Shown: piece by piece, positions 46,080 to 55,280 of the stretch
How positions within the stretch are numbered: position 1 is the first letter of the stretch
Layout: every line of letters starts with the position of its first letter
Assembly: GCF_002000545.1 (NCBI RefSeq)
Contig: NZ_MLHL01000021.1
Coordinates: 1 to 64,000, forward strand
Length of the DNA stretch: 64,000 nt
Reading direction: 5' to 3'
Origin: Rodentibacter trehalosifermentans
Lineage (GTDB): Bacteria; Pseudomonadota; Gammaproteobacteria; Enterobacterales; Pasteurellaceae
Notes under the pieces: model-generated
What the model was told of the DNA's origin: nothing
Seen by the model: the letters and a program-made list of their open reading frames with translations, nothing else
The model's database searches: none
Translations under genes and position numbers: made by a program

Positions 46080-49000
46080 ATGAAATTTACTGATATCTTT
46101 ATTCGTCGCCCTGTTTTAGCGATTTCGATTAGTTTGCTTATCATTATTTTAGGTTTGCAGGCAGTGTCGAAATTAGCAGTGCGTGAATATCCTAAAATGA
46201 CAACCACGGTGATTACCGTAACCACTGCTTATCCGGGGGCTGATGCGAATCTGATCCAAGCTTTCGTGACCTCTAAATTGGAAGAGTCTATTGCTCAGGC
46301 TGATAATATTGACTATATGTCTTCATCAAGTGCGCCAAGCTCTTCTACGATCACCGTTAAAATGAAATTAAATACAGACCCGGCAGGGGCATTGGCGGAT
46401 GTATTAGCAAAAGTAAATGCGGTGCGTTCGGAATTGCCAAGCGGTATTGAAGATCCCACAGTGGCTTCCTCATCAGGGGGAACGGGGATTATGTATATTA
46501 GTTTCCGCTCTAACAAGTTAGATTCAAGCCAAGTGACGGACTATATTAACCGGGTCGTCAAGCCTCAGTTCTTTACCATTGAAGGGGTGGCGGAAGTCCA
46601 AATCTTTGGTGCGGCAGAATATGCGATGCGTATTTGGCTCGATCCGCAAAAAATGGCGGGACAAAATCTTTCTGCTTCACAGGTAATGTCGGCACTCTCT
46701 GCCAATAACATTCAAACAGCAGCAGGGAGTGATAACGGTTATTATGTGAGTTATCGTAATAAGGTGGAAACCACCACAAAATCTGTCGAGCAGTTAGGCA
46801 ATTTGATTGTGGCTTCTAATGGCGATGATTTAGTGCGTTTGCGTGATATTGCCACCGTTGAACTTAATAAAGAAAGTGATAATTCACGGGCGACCGCAAA
46901 CGGTGGCGAATCGGTAGTATTGGGGATCAATCCAACTTCTTCTGCCAACCCGTTGACGGTGGCGGAAAAAATCCGTCCGCTTTATGACAGCATTAAAAAA
47001 CAGCTTCCGGACAGTATGGAATCGGATATTCTTTACGACCGTACCATTGCGATTAACAGTTCCATCAATGAAGTGGTTAAAACGATTGTTGAAGCGACCG
47101 TTATCGTATTAGTAGTGATTTTGATGTTTATCGGTTCACTGCGTGCCATTATCATTCCGGTTATCACCATTCCGATTTCCTTGATCGGGGTGCTAATGAT
47201 GTTACAAAGTTTAGATTTCTCAATTAACTTGATGACATTATTGGCGTTGATTCTTGCCATTGGTTTGGTGGTGGACGATGCGATTGTAGTATTGGAAAAC
47301 GTTGACCGTCACATTAAAGAAGGGGAAACCCCATTCCGAGCTGCGATTATTGGTACGCGTGAAATTGCCTTACCCGTGATTTCCATGACCATTTCCTTGA
47401 TTGCGGTTTACTCGCCAATGGCATTGATGGGCGGTATTACAGGTACATTATTTAAAGAGTTTGCCCTCACCTTGGCTGGCTCGGTCTTTATTTCCGGTAT
47501 TGTGGCGTTAACCCTTTCGCCGATGATGACCAGTAAATTGCTGAAATCTAATGCCGAGCCAACTTGGATGGAACGTAAAGTTGAGCACACCTTATCTAAA
47601 ATGAATAATGTGTATAACTATATGTTGGATATTGTGATGCAAAATCGCAAAGCCATGGTGGCGTTTGCGGTGGCAATTTTTGCGATACTGCCGTTCCTTT
47701 TTAACTCACTTTCCAGTGAACTAACACCTAATGAGGACAAAGGGGCATTTATCGCCATTGGTTCTGCACCTTCTAATGTGAACGTGGATTATATCCAAGA
47801 TGCGATGCAACCTTATATGAAAACCGTTATGGATACCCCGGAAGTGTGGTTTGGTATGAGTATTGCGGGTGCACCAAGTTCTAATCAATCTCTTAATATT
47901 GTGACATTAAAGGATTGGAAAGACCGTTCACGCAAACAACCGGAAATTATGAACGAGTTGAATACCAAGGCAAAATCCATTCCTGAAGTCTCGGTCTCTG
48001 CCTTTAACTTCCCTGAAATTGATACAGGGGAACAAGGCCCTCCGGTTGCTATCGTGTTGAAAACGGCACAGGATTATAACGCGCTAGCCAATACGGCTGA
48101 GAAGTTTTTAGAAGCGATGCGGGCATCAGGCAAGTTTGTTTATACCAATCTTGATTTGAAATACGACACCGCGCAAATGACGATTTCAGTGGATAAAGAA
48201 AAAGCCGGTACCTATGGCATTACGATGCAGCAAATTAGTAATACCTTAGGAAGCTTCCTTTCCGGTGCTACTATTACCCGTGTGGATATTGACGGACGGG
48301 CTTATAAAGTGATCTCACAGGTTAAACGTGATGATCGCCTCTCGCCGGAAAGCTTTAAAAATTACTACCTCACGGCAAGTAATGGTGAATCTGTGCCATT
48401 AAGCAGCTTGATTAGTATGGAATTGGAAACCCAGCCGACTTCTTTACCACGTTTTAGCCAGTTAAATGCAGCGACCATTCAAGCCGTACCTATGCCGGGA
48501 ACCTCAACAGGGGATGCTGTGGCATGGCTACAACAGCAGGCGGATACCACCTTGCCACAAGGCTATACTTACGATTTCCGTTCGGAATCCCGTCAGTTAG
48601 TGCAAGAAGGGAATGCGTTGGTGGTGACCTTTGCGTTGGCGGTCATTATCATCTTCTTGGTATTAGCGATTCAATTTGAATCAGTACGTGATCCGCTTGT
48701 GATCATGATCTCTGTGCCATTGGCCGTGAGTGGGGCATTATTGACACTGAACTTCTTGTCTTTCTTTGGTATTTCAGGCACAACCTTGAATATTTACTCA
48801 CAAGTGGGCTTAATTACCTTGGTGGGCTTGATTACCAAACACGGTATTTTGATGTGTGAAGTGGCGAAAGAAGAGCAATTATTGCACGGTAAAAACCGTA
48901 TTGATGCGATCACCGCCGCCGCTAAAGTGCGTTTACGTCCAATTTTAATGACGACAGCCGCCATGGTGGCAGGGTTGATTCCATTGCTTTATGCAACAGG

Positions 49001-49166
49001 AGCAGGGGCAGTATCACGCTTTAGTATTGGGATTGTGATCGTAGCTGGTTTATCTATCGGCACTATCTTCACCTTGTTTGTTCTTCCGGTTATTTATAGT
49101 TATGTGGCAACGGAACACAAACCATTACCGGTTTTTGAAGAAGACGAAACGAAACCGGCTCATTAA
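46080..49166 (+). CDS. acrB: RND multidrug efflux pump AcrB
   Basis: A 1028-residue transporter with about 12 membrane segments. It opens with FTDIFIRRPVLAISISLLIIILG; the proton-relay aspartates are in the fourth segment (GLVVDDAIVVLENVDRHI). The two large periplasmic loops are present. It exports drugs, bile salts and dyes by proton exchange. The length is normal for the MexK/AcrB-type family in Pasteurellaceae. A terminator made of an uptake-signal pair lies about 20 bases after the stop. Confidence 0.95.
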   Translation: MKFTDIFIRRPVLAISISLLIIILGLQAVSKLAVREYPKMTTTVITVTTAYPGADANLIQAFVTSKLEESIAQADNIDYMSSSSAPSSSTITVKMKLNTDPAGALADVLAKVNAVRSELPSGIEDPTVASSSGGTGIMYISFRSNKLDSSQVTDYINRVVKPQFFTIEGVAEVQIFGAAEYAMRIWLDPQKMAGQNLSASQVMSALSANNIQTAAGSDNGYYVSYRNKVETTTKSVEQLGNLIVASNGDDLVRLRDIATVELNKESDNSRATANGGESVVLGINPTSSANPLTVAEKIRPLYDSIKKQLPDSMESDILYDRTIAINSSINEVVKTIVEATVIVLVVILMFIGSLRAIIIPVITIPISLIGVLMMLQSLDFSINLMTLLALILAIGLVVDDAIVVLENVDRHIKEGETPFRAAIIGTREIALPVISMTISLIAVYSPMALMGGITGTLFKEFALTLAGSVFISGIVALTLSPMMTSKLLKSNAEPTWMERKVEHTLSKMNNVYNYMLDIVMQNRKAMVAFAVAIFAILPFLFNSLSSELTPNEDKGAFIAIGSAPSNVNVDYIQDAMQPYMKTVMDTPEVWFGMSIAGAPSSNQSLNIVTLKDWKDRSRKQPEIMNELNTKAKSIPEVSVSAFNFPEIDTGEQGPPVAIVLKTAQDYNALANTAEKFLEAMRASGKFVYTNLDLKYDTAQMTISVDKEKAGTYGITMQQISNTLGSFLSGATITRVDIDGRAYKVISQVKRDDRLSPESFKNYYLTASNGESVPLSSLISMELETQPTSLPRFSQLNAATIQAVPMPGTSTGDAVAWLQQQADTTLPQGYTYDFRSESRQLVQEGNALVVTFALAVIIIFLVLAIQFESVRDPLVIMISVPLAVSGALLTLNFLSFFGISGTTLNIYSQVGLITLVGLITKHGILMCEVAKEEQLLHGKNRIDAITAAAKVRLRPILMTTAAMVAGLIPLLYATGAGAVSRFSIGIVIVAGLSIGTIFTLFVLPVIYSYVATEHKPLPVFEEDETKPAH

Positions 49167-49187
49167 TATAAAAATACCTTAAAATTC

Positions 49188-49222
49188 AACCGCACTTTTG
49201 GCAACGAAAGTGCGGTTTTTTA
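49188..49222 (+). terminator. acrB terminator (inverted uptake-signal pair)
   Basis: AACCGCACTTT (49188-49198) and AAAGTGCGGTT (49207-49217) form an 11-base stem followed by TTTTTA. Confidence 0.85.
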
Positions 49223-49390
49223 TCGCATAGTTTTTGGTTATTAATTAACTAGGATATTGTTTTTGTGACGCCAATCAACTGAAGAGGGCATAATATGCTA
49301 TTAAAAGAAACGGGATATGATGAATTTGACAAAAAATTCAGGTATTGCACTCATTCATTCACCATACAACATAAATAAATAGAAAAAACA

Positions 49391-49414
49391 AAGGCGAATC
49401 TTTCGATTCGCCTT
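49391..49414 (-). terminator. Porin gene terminator
   Basis: AAGGCGAATC (49391-49400) and GATTCGCCTT (49405-49414) form a ten-base perfect stem with a four-base loop. On the minus strand TGTTTTTTC follows, 26 bases after the porin stop. Confidence 0.85.
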
Positions 49415-49440
49415 GTTAAAGATTTGAAAACAAATTCAAA

Positions 49441-50523
49441 TTACCAAACTACACGCATACCTACACCGATAGCTTTGTCATCTTTTTTACCGCTGTAGTC
49501 ATAACCACCATTGGCATTGTAGTCGTACTCTTTAGTACGTTCATATTTACCTTCTACATACACGAGAACTTGTTTATGGAATTTATAGTCAACACCAAGT
49601 AAGAAACCGTGTTTCTTTTCTTTGCTGTCTTCTTTTGCTTTTGAATGTTCGTATAGGTAGTTACCATAGATTTTTGATTTTGGAAGCACTTGGTATTCAA
49701 AGCCCGGTGCAACATAGTATTTATCAATTTTTACACCTGAATCTTTTTCATGAGCATAACCGAAATCGCCGATTAATTTGAAATCTCCAAATTTATAGCT
49801 TAACGAGGTAAGGAAGCCATCTTTGCGATGAGTCTCATTTGCAACGCCAGTTTCATAGTTGGTATGACCATAAGCAAAACGAAGATCATAATTATCTACC
49901 GCATAGATTGCACCCACACCAAATGCACTTTTGAGATAGGGCTCCGGCGTTGTTAATTTTGCCAAATCGCGACCTTTTGCATCATGTTTCTGACCAAAAT
50001 TATAGTTTGCGCTTAATTGTAAGCCATCAATTCCAAAATAGTCATAGCGAACAACCCCAGTACCATCAGTTGGGATATAATCGCCCTTTGGAATGATTCC
50101 ATATTCATAGTCATGGGATTGGCTTAAATCATCGGCGATAACTACCCAGCGACCAAATGTTAATTCACCATATTGCTTGCTACCTAAACCTAAATAAGCG
50201 CGTTTGGCGTAAATGCTACCGAACTTATCACGAGATTCGGTATCGTCAAAACGGAATTCTACACGACCTAATGCGTAGAAATCGTTATCTAAATTGTGTT
50301 TAAGTTTAAAACCGAAACGTGAACCAGCGTTACGTAATGCAGATTGTGATTTTTTTGTAGAAGAGCCATTAGCGTCAGTAGTTTTTTTGCTACCTTTCTC
50401 TAACATGATTTGAAGTCTGCCGTATAGCTCAAGGTTTGTATCTTTGTCTGTATAGACATCTATCGCATTCGCTGCTGAGGCGGCAAATGCACCGACGATT
50501 AATGCTGCTAGTGTTTTTTTCAT
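49441..50523 (-). CDS. OmpP2-type general porin
   Basis: A 360-residue outer-membrane protein. The signal peptide MKKTLAALIVGAFAASAANA is almost that of H. influenzae OmpP2. The body has the alternating strands of a 16-stranded trimeric porin (LYGRLQIMLEKG, SRFGFKLKHNL, YALGRVEFRF, LTFGRW) and ends in aromatic Trp, the usual outer-membrane insertion signal. Loop segments are rich in Lys and Asp. It lets small solutes through the outer membrane and is probably an abundant surface antigen. It stands alone with its own terminator and control region. Confidence 0.9.
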   Translation of the reverse strand: MKKTLAALIVGAFAASAANAIDVYTDKDTNLELYGRLQIMLEKGSKKTTDANGSSTKKSQSALRNAGSRFGFKLKHNLDNDFYALGRVEFRFDDTESRDKFGSIYAKRAYLGLGSKQYGELTFGRWVVIADDLSQSHDYEYGIIPKGDYIPTDGTGVVRYDYFGIDGLQLSANYNFGQKHDAKGRDLAKLTTPEPYLKSAFGVGAIYAVDNYDLRFAYGHTNYETGVANETHRKDGFLTSLSYKFGDFKLIGDFGYAHEKDSGVKIDKYYVAPGFEYQVLPKSKIYGNYLYEHSKAKEDSKEKKHGFLLGVDYKFHKQVLVYVEGKYERTKEYDYNANGGYDYSGKKDDKAIGVGMRVVW

Positions 50524-50824
50524 AATTGTTATTCCTTATTGGTTTGTTAACGACCAAGACTGAACTTTTCATTATTTAAAATGTCAAGCCGCCTACATAG
50601 GCGGTTTGGATCATTGCAAAAAGCCTTTTTTCTGTCAATGGAAAACGATTGCGAATATTCAAATATCCGATCAAGATCACATTTTTTAGTCAATGAAGAA
50701 TGAAATTTGAACAAATTTTTGTTCATAAAATAAGAAAAAAATCAACCGCACTTTTTATTATTCCACTGCTAATGCCCATCTCTGATGGAGGTTGAGACGA
50801 AGAAAGATAATAAGGCGTAAAAGA
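50524..50824. promoter_or_regulatory. Porin upstream region (about 300 bases without a gene)
   Basis: The stretch contains a perfect palindrome (CCGCCTA at 50589-50595, TAGGCGG at 50598-50604) about 65-80 bases upstream of the porin ATG, AT-rich flanks, and one uptake signal at 50745-50753. A TTGACA hexamer adjoins the palindrome on the minus strand (50581-50586 region), but no good -10 is found at the right distance. I see no gene or RNA here. Confidence 0.4.
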
Positions 50825-50854
50825 AAAAGTGCGGTCAATTTTGACCGCACTTTT
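50825..50854 (-). terminator. glgP terminator (inverted uptake-signal pair)
   Basis: AAAAGTGCGGTCAA (50825-50838) and TTGACCGCACTTTT (50841-50854) form a 14-base perfect stem with a two-base loop; TTCTTTTACGCC follows on the minus strand. It lies 22 bases after the glgP stop. Confidence 0.8.
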
Positions 50855-50876
50855 GGTGCCTCATTAAAGTTTTGCT

Positions 50877-53339
50877 TTAATTGACTTTAATCGGTTCGAT
50901 TTTCCAAATATTTTTGGCGTATTCAAGAATCGTTCTGTCCGATGAGAAGAAACCCATATTGATGATATTCTGGATGGTGCTTTCAATCCATTGATCACGT
51001 TGCTTGTATTTCTCATCTACCGTATTTTGTGCTTCCACGTAGCTGCGGAAATCGGCAAAGGCTTGATAATAATCGTGATATTGCAGACCTTGCAACAACG
51101 ATAAATAGCGTTGAGGCTCATCCGGCGAGAATACACCAGAGGTAATTTGATCTACCACGGTGCGTAATTCTGCATCGTTTTGATAATAATCAAACGGGCG
51201 GTAACCATCACGGCGCAATTGTTCCACTTGCTCTACGGTGTTACCGAAGATAAAGATATGCTCTTCGCCTACATTTTCCAAAATTTCTACGTTTGCACCA
51301 TCAAGCGTACCCAGTGTTAATGCGCCGTTGAGTGCGAATTTCATATTACTTGTACCGGAGGCCTCCGTGCCGGCAAGGGAAATTTGCTCGGAAATGTCTG
51401 CCGCAGGAATAATCAGTTGGGCAAGGCTTACGCTGTAATTTGGGATGAACACCACTTTTAAGCGGCCTTGCAAACGTTCGTCATTGTTGATGACATTCGC
51501 AACATCATTAATCAGGCGGATAGTTTGTTTTGCCGCATAATAGGCGGAGGCGGCTTTTCCTGCCAAGATAAATACACGAGATTGCCAATTTTTTTCAGGG
51601 GTGGCAATCATGGCATTGTAGCGTGCAATAATGTGTAACACATTCAACATTTGGCGTTTATATTCGTGGATTCGTTTTACCTGCACGTCAAATAGCGCAT
51701 TCGGATCCAATTCAATACCCAGCGTGTGTTTCACATAATCGGCAAGTTTCACCTTATTGGCATATTTAATATCGGCAATTGCTTCTTTGAATGCTTTTTC
51801 ATGGGCAAAAGTTTCTAATTTTTTGATTTGGCTGAGATCACAACGCCATTCCGTACCAATGTATTTGTCGAATAATGCGGCTAATTGTGGATTCGCTACC
51901 GCCAGCCAACGGCGAGGAGTAATGCCGTTCGTGACATTGGTGAAGCGTTCCGGATAAATGCGTGCGAAGTCTGCGAAGGTCGAAGTCACCATTAAGTCAG
52001 AGTGAATTGCCGCTACGCCGTTGATTTTGTGTGAACCAACCACGGATAGCCATCCCATACGTACTTTACGTTGATGCCCTTCTTCAATAAGCGACACACG
52101 GCGGATAAATTCATTATCCGTGGTGATATAAGTGCGTACATATTCTAAGAAATGATCGTTAATGTCGAAAATCATCTGCAAGTGGCGAGGCAAAATTTTC
52201 GCCATCATCTCAACCGGCCAAGTTTCTAATGCTTCAGACATCAGAGTGTGGCAAGTGTAAGAGAAAATACGGCAGGTCATATCCCATGCTTTTTGCCATT
52301 CAAAACCTTCTTCATCAATTAATACACGCATTAATTCGGGAATGGCTAATGCAGGGTGAGTATCATTTAAGTGAATCGCCACTTTATCCGCTAAATTTTC
52401 AAGGCTGTTGTGGGTGCGTTTGTGACGGCGAATAATATCTTGTAATGAGGCGGATACTAAGAAATATTCTTGGCGTAAACGCAATTCACGCCCGTTCCAA
52501 GTGGAATCATCAGGATAGAGCACCCGTGATAAGTTTTTGCTGGCAGCTCTGGCTTCTACCGCCGCCAAATGTTCCCCACGGTTAAATTCTGCAAGGTCAA
52601 AATTTTCTCCGCCATGGGCAGACCATAAACGCAAGGTCGCTGCAGAATCGTTTTTATAACCCGGGATCATTTGATCGTAGGCAAGTGCGGTCACATTTTC
52701 TTGTGGATTCCACACGCATTTTTTGCCTTCAAAATGAATGTTTCCACCAAAAGCAACATGGAAACGTTTTGACGGGCGCAAAAATTCCCATGGTGCACCT
52801 TTTTCCAACCACGCATCCGGGCGTTCTACTTGCTGACCATTTTCAATTTTTTGGCGGAACATCCCGTATTCATAGCGAATACCATAGCCCATACCCGGTA
52901 AAGAAAGTGTGGCGATAGAGTCCATAAAGCAAGCAGCCAAACGACCTAAACCCCCGTTTCCTAATCCCGGATCCACTTCTTTTTCAATAATTTCTTCTAA
53001 ATCAACATTTAATTCATTTAACGCTTCTTTCGTTAAACTGTAAACATCTTCTGCAATCAGTGCATTGGAAAGCGTGCGACCGATTAAAAATTCCATAGAA
53101 AGGTAATAAACCCGACGGGCATCGTCTGCACGGGCTTGACGGGCGGTACTGATCCAGCCCTCAGTAACCAAATCGCGCACCGCATATAATGTTGCATTGA
53201 GCCAATCCCGTTGGCTGGCTTCGCGCGGTGAACGACCGATAGAAAAAATTAATTTATAAACGATAGATTTTTTTAATGCCTGAATATCCAATTCAGGACG
53301 ATTATAAAGAAATGGAGAATCAAAATTATCCATTATCAT
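50877..53339 (-). CDS. glgP: Glycogen phosphorylase
   Basis: An 820-residue enzyme of the alpha-glucan phosphorylase family. The PLP-binding lysine is Lys667 in the segment EASGTSNMKFALNGALTLG; YLSMEFLIGR, NGGLGRLAACF and RQMLNVLHI are also present. It releases glucose-1-phosphate from glycogen chains. The ATG at 53339 has an AGAGG ribosome site; a second ATG at 53333 is possible. It is the last gene of the glg cluster. A strong hairpin after glgA suggests it also has its own promoter. Confidence 0.96.
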   Translation of the reverse strand: MIMDNFDSPFLYNRPELDIQALKKSIVYKLIFSIGRSPREASQRDWLNATLYAVRDLVTEGWISTARQARADDARRVYYLSMEFLIGRTLSNALIAEDVYSLTKEALNELNVDLEEIIEKEVDPGLGNGGLGRLAACFMDSIATLSLPGMGYGIRYEYGMFRQKIENGQQVERPDAWLEKGAPWEFLRPSKRFHVAFGGNIHFEGKKCVWNPQENVTALAYDQMIPGYKNDSAATLRLWSAHGGENFDLAEFNRGEHLAAVEARAASKNLSRVLYPDDSTWNGRELRLRQEYFLVSASLQDIIRRHKRTHNSLENLADKVAIHLNDTHPALAIPELMRVLIDEEGFEWQKAWDMTCRIFSYTCHTLMSEALETWPVEMMAKILPRHLQMIFDINDHFLEYVRTYITTDNEFIRRVSLIEEGHQRKVRMGWLSVVGSHKINGVAAIHSDLMVTSTFADFARIYPERFTNVTNGITPRRWLAVANPQLAALFDKYIGTEWRCDLSQIKKLETFAHEKAFKEAIADIKYANKVKLADYVKHTLGIELDPNALFDVQVKRIHEYKRQMLNVLHIIARYNAMIATPEKNWQSRVFILAGKAASAYYAAKQTIRLINDVANVINNDERLQGRLKVVFIPNYSVSLAQLIIPAADISEQISLAGTEASGTSNMKFALNGALTLGTLDGANVEILENVGEEHIFIFGNTVEQVEQLRRDGYRPFDYYQNDAELRTVVDQITSGVFSPDEPQRYLSLLQGLQYHDYYQAFADFRSYVEAQNTVDEKYKQRDQWIESTIQNIINMGFFSSDRTILEYAKNIWKIEPIKVN

Positions 53340-53542
53340 AACGTTAAACCTCTATAAAAAGTAGAAATGACAGTAGTGAGAGGGGGATAATCAAACAATA
53401 AAACTCCATTTAATGGCGATCACTTTTAAAAACATCATAAAAAACGTCCGCACTTTTCAAATATCCCTATTCATTGATGCTAAAATTAGCCCCACAAAAA
53501 CGCCTAAATTCTAGTCATTCTTATACAAAAAACAACCAAAAT

Positions 53543-53577
53543 TACAGTGTTTGAGAAAAAAATCCTCAAACACTGTA
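53543..53577 (-). terminator. glgA terminator
   Basis: TACAGTGTTTGAG (53543-53555) and CTCAAACACTGTA (53565-53577) form a 13-base perfect stem; the loop on the minus strand is U-rich and ATTTTGG follows. It lies 36 bases after the glgA stop. Confidence 0.7.
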
Positions 53578-53612
53578 TGCGTAAACCATTTGTTGGAAAC
53601 CAACATAGTAAA

Positions 53613-55043
53613 TTATAGCCGTTGATACAATGCCAAATAATCTTTCGCCGATTTTTGCCAGCTGAGATCTTGTTCCATTGCATCGGTGCGAACCATTGAC
53701 CAAGCACGCGGTTTTTGCCAAAGGGCAAAAGCACGTTGCAAGGCGTGGCGTAGCGCTTCAGGTGTTGCGTTGTCAAACACAAAACCGGTTGCTGTGCGAT
53801 CTTTTATCGTAGCGGATGTGCTGTCCACCACGGTATCAGCCAATCCACCGGTTTTGCGAACCAAAGGAAGCGTGCCATATTGCAAGCCGTAAAGTTGGGT
53901 TAGCCCACAAGGTTCAAAGCGGCTTGGTACAAGAATGACATCACCGCCTGCGACCATCAGGTGGGAAAGGGCTTCATCATAACCAATTTTCACTGCAATA
54001 TGTTGTGGATAGGTTTCAGCGAGATGACGGATACCGGCTTCCAAATGTGGTGCACCTGACCCCAAAATCATCAGTTGCCCGCCTTGTTTGACAATTTCGT
54101 CCGCACTTTCAATCAGCAAATCTACGCCTTTTTGTTCCGTTAAACGGGTGATCATTACAAAGATTGGGATATTTTCATTTTGCGGTAAATTGAAATAGGC
54201 TTGTAATTCGGCTTTGTTTTTCTTTTTGCCTGCCATATATTTCAATTTGTAATGATGTTGGATGTAACCATCTACATTCGGATGCCAAATGGTTTCATCC
54301 ACACCGTTTAAAATGCCCACTAAGCGATTCTCTGCTTTTAGTCCGCCAAGTAAACCTTGCAATCCGTAGGCAAACTCCGGTGTGGTAATTTCTTCTGCAT
54401 AAGTCGGGCTTACCGCCGTCACCGCATCAGAATAGTACAACCCTGCTTTGAGATATGAAATTTGTCCGTAAAGCTCCAAGCCGTCCACATGGAACATTCC
54501 GGAAGGCAAGCCAATTTCATATAAGTGATGATAAGAAAATTGCCCTTGATAGGCTAAGTTGTGAATAGTGAAGACGGATTTTGCCGGGCGGCCTTTATTG
54601 AATAAATAGGCGGCACATAAACCTGCGTGCCAATCGTGAGCGTGAACCACTTCCGCACGCCACCAACTGTCTAAGCCTGTCGCCAGTTCTGCGCCAACCC
54701 AACCAAGCAAGGCAAAACGCTTATAGTTATCGCCATAATCGTTGTAATAAATATCGTGGTAAGGATTACCTTCACGATGATACAAATGAGGGGCATCAAT
54801 TAAATAAATACCAACTCCATTGTATTCTCCATAACGCAAAACAATGTGCCCTGCAAAATTGTCAAATTCTGCAACAATTTGTGTATTTGGAATACCTGCC
54901 GCAATAGCGGGGTACGCAGGTAATAATATGCGGGCATCCAACCCGATTTGATTTTGTGCTTGTGGCAATGCCCCCAGCACATCCGCTAATCCGCCTGTTT
55001 TTAGTAACGGATAAAATTCCGAGCAAACGTGTAATATTTTCAT
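53613..55043 (-). CDS. glgA: Glycogen synthase
   Basis: A 476-residue GT5 glycosyltransferase; E. coli GlgA has 477. It starts MKILHVCSEFYPLLKTGGLADV, with the ADP-glucose-binding KTGGL motif at 15-19, and has the C-terminal ILVPSRFEPCGLTQLYGLQYG. It adds glucose from ADP-glucose to the growing chain. I chose the ATG at 55043 because the family begins there; an extension to 55097 crosses a small hairpin in the leader. It lies between glgC and glgP. Confidence 0.96.
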   Translation of the reverse strand: MKILHVCSEFYPLLKTGGLADVLGALPQAQNQIGLDARILLPAYPAIAAGIPNTQIVAEFDNFAGHIVLRYGEYNGVGIYLIDAPHLYHREGNPYHDIYYNDYGDNYKRFALLGWVGAELATGLDSWWRAEVVHAHDWHAGLCAAYLFNKGRPAKSVFTIHNLAYQGQFSYHHLYEIGLPSGMFHVDGLELYGQISYLKAGLYYSDAVTAVSPTYAEEITTPEFAYGLQGLLGGLKAENRLVGILNGVDETIWHPNVDGYIQHHYKLKYMAGKKKNKAELQAYFNLPQNENIPIFVMITRLTEQKGVDLLIESADEIVKQGGQLMILGSGAPHLEAGIRHLAETYPQHIAVKIGYDEALSHLMVAGGDVILVPSRFEPCGLTQLYGLQYGTLPLVRKTGGLADTVVDSTSATIKDRTATGFVFDNATPEALRHALQRAFALWQKPRAWSMVRTDAMEQDLSWQKSAKDYLALYQRL

Positions 55044-55186
55044 CTCATTTTCCATAATAGTTTGTAAGAACACACTGCGTGTGTTCATCTTTAACATATT
55101 GAAATCATTAGATTTTATAAAGAACGCACGCAGTGCATCCCTATATTTTTCCTTTGTGCAACAGCGACATAATGTCGGTGACTTGC

Positions 55187-55268
55187 AAAAGTGCGGTGAA
55201 AATTGACCGCGCTTTTAAATACCCCAAAGGGAATGATGATATTTAACCGTGGGTGTTGATACCCACGG
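55187..55268 (-). terminator. Two hairpins in the glgC-glgA gap
   Basis: Right after glgC there is CCGTGGGT (55247-55254) with ACCCACGG (55261-55268). It is followed on the minus strand by a near-perfect uptake-signal pair, AAAAGTGCGGT (55187-55197) with ACCGCGCTTTT (55206-55216, one mismatch). Either could attenuate transcription into glgA. U-tracts are weak. Confidence 0.45.
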
Positions 55269-55280
55269 CATATCTACCTG

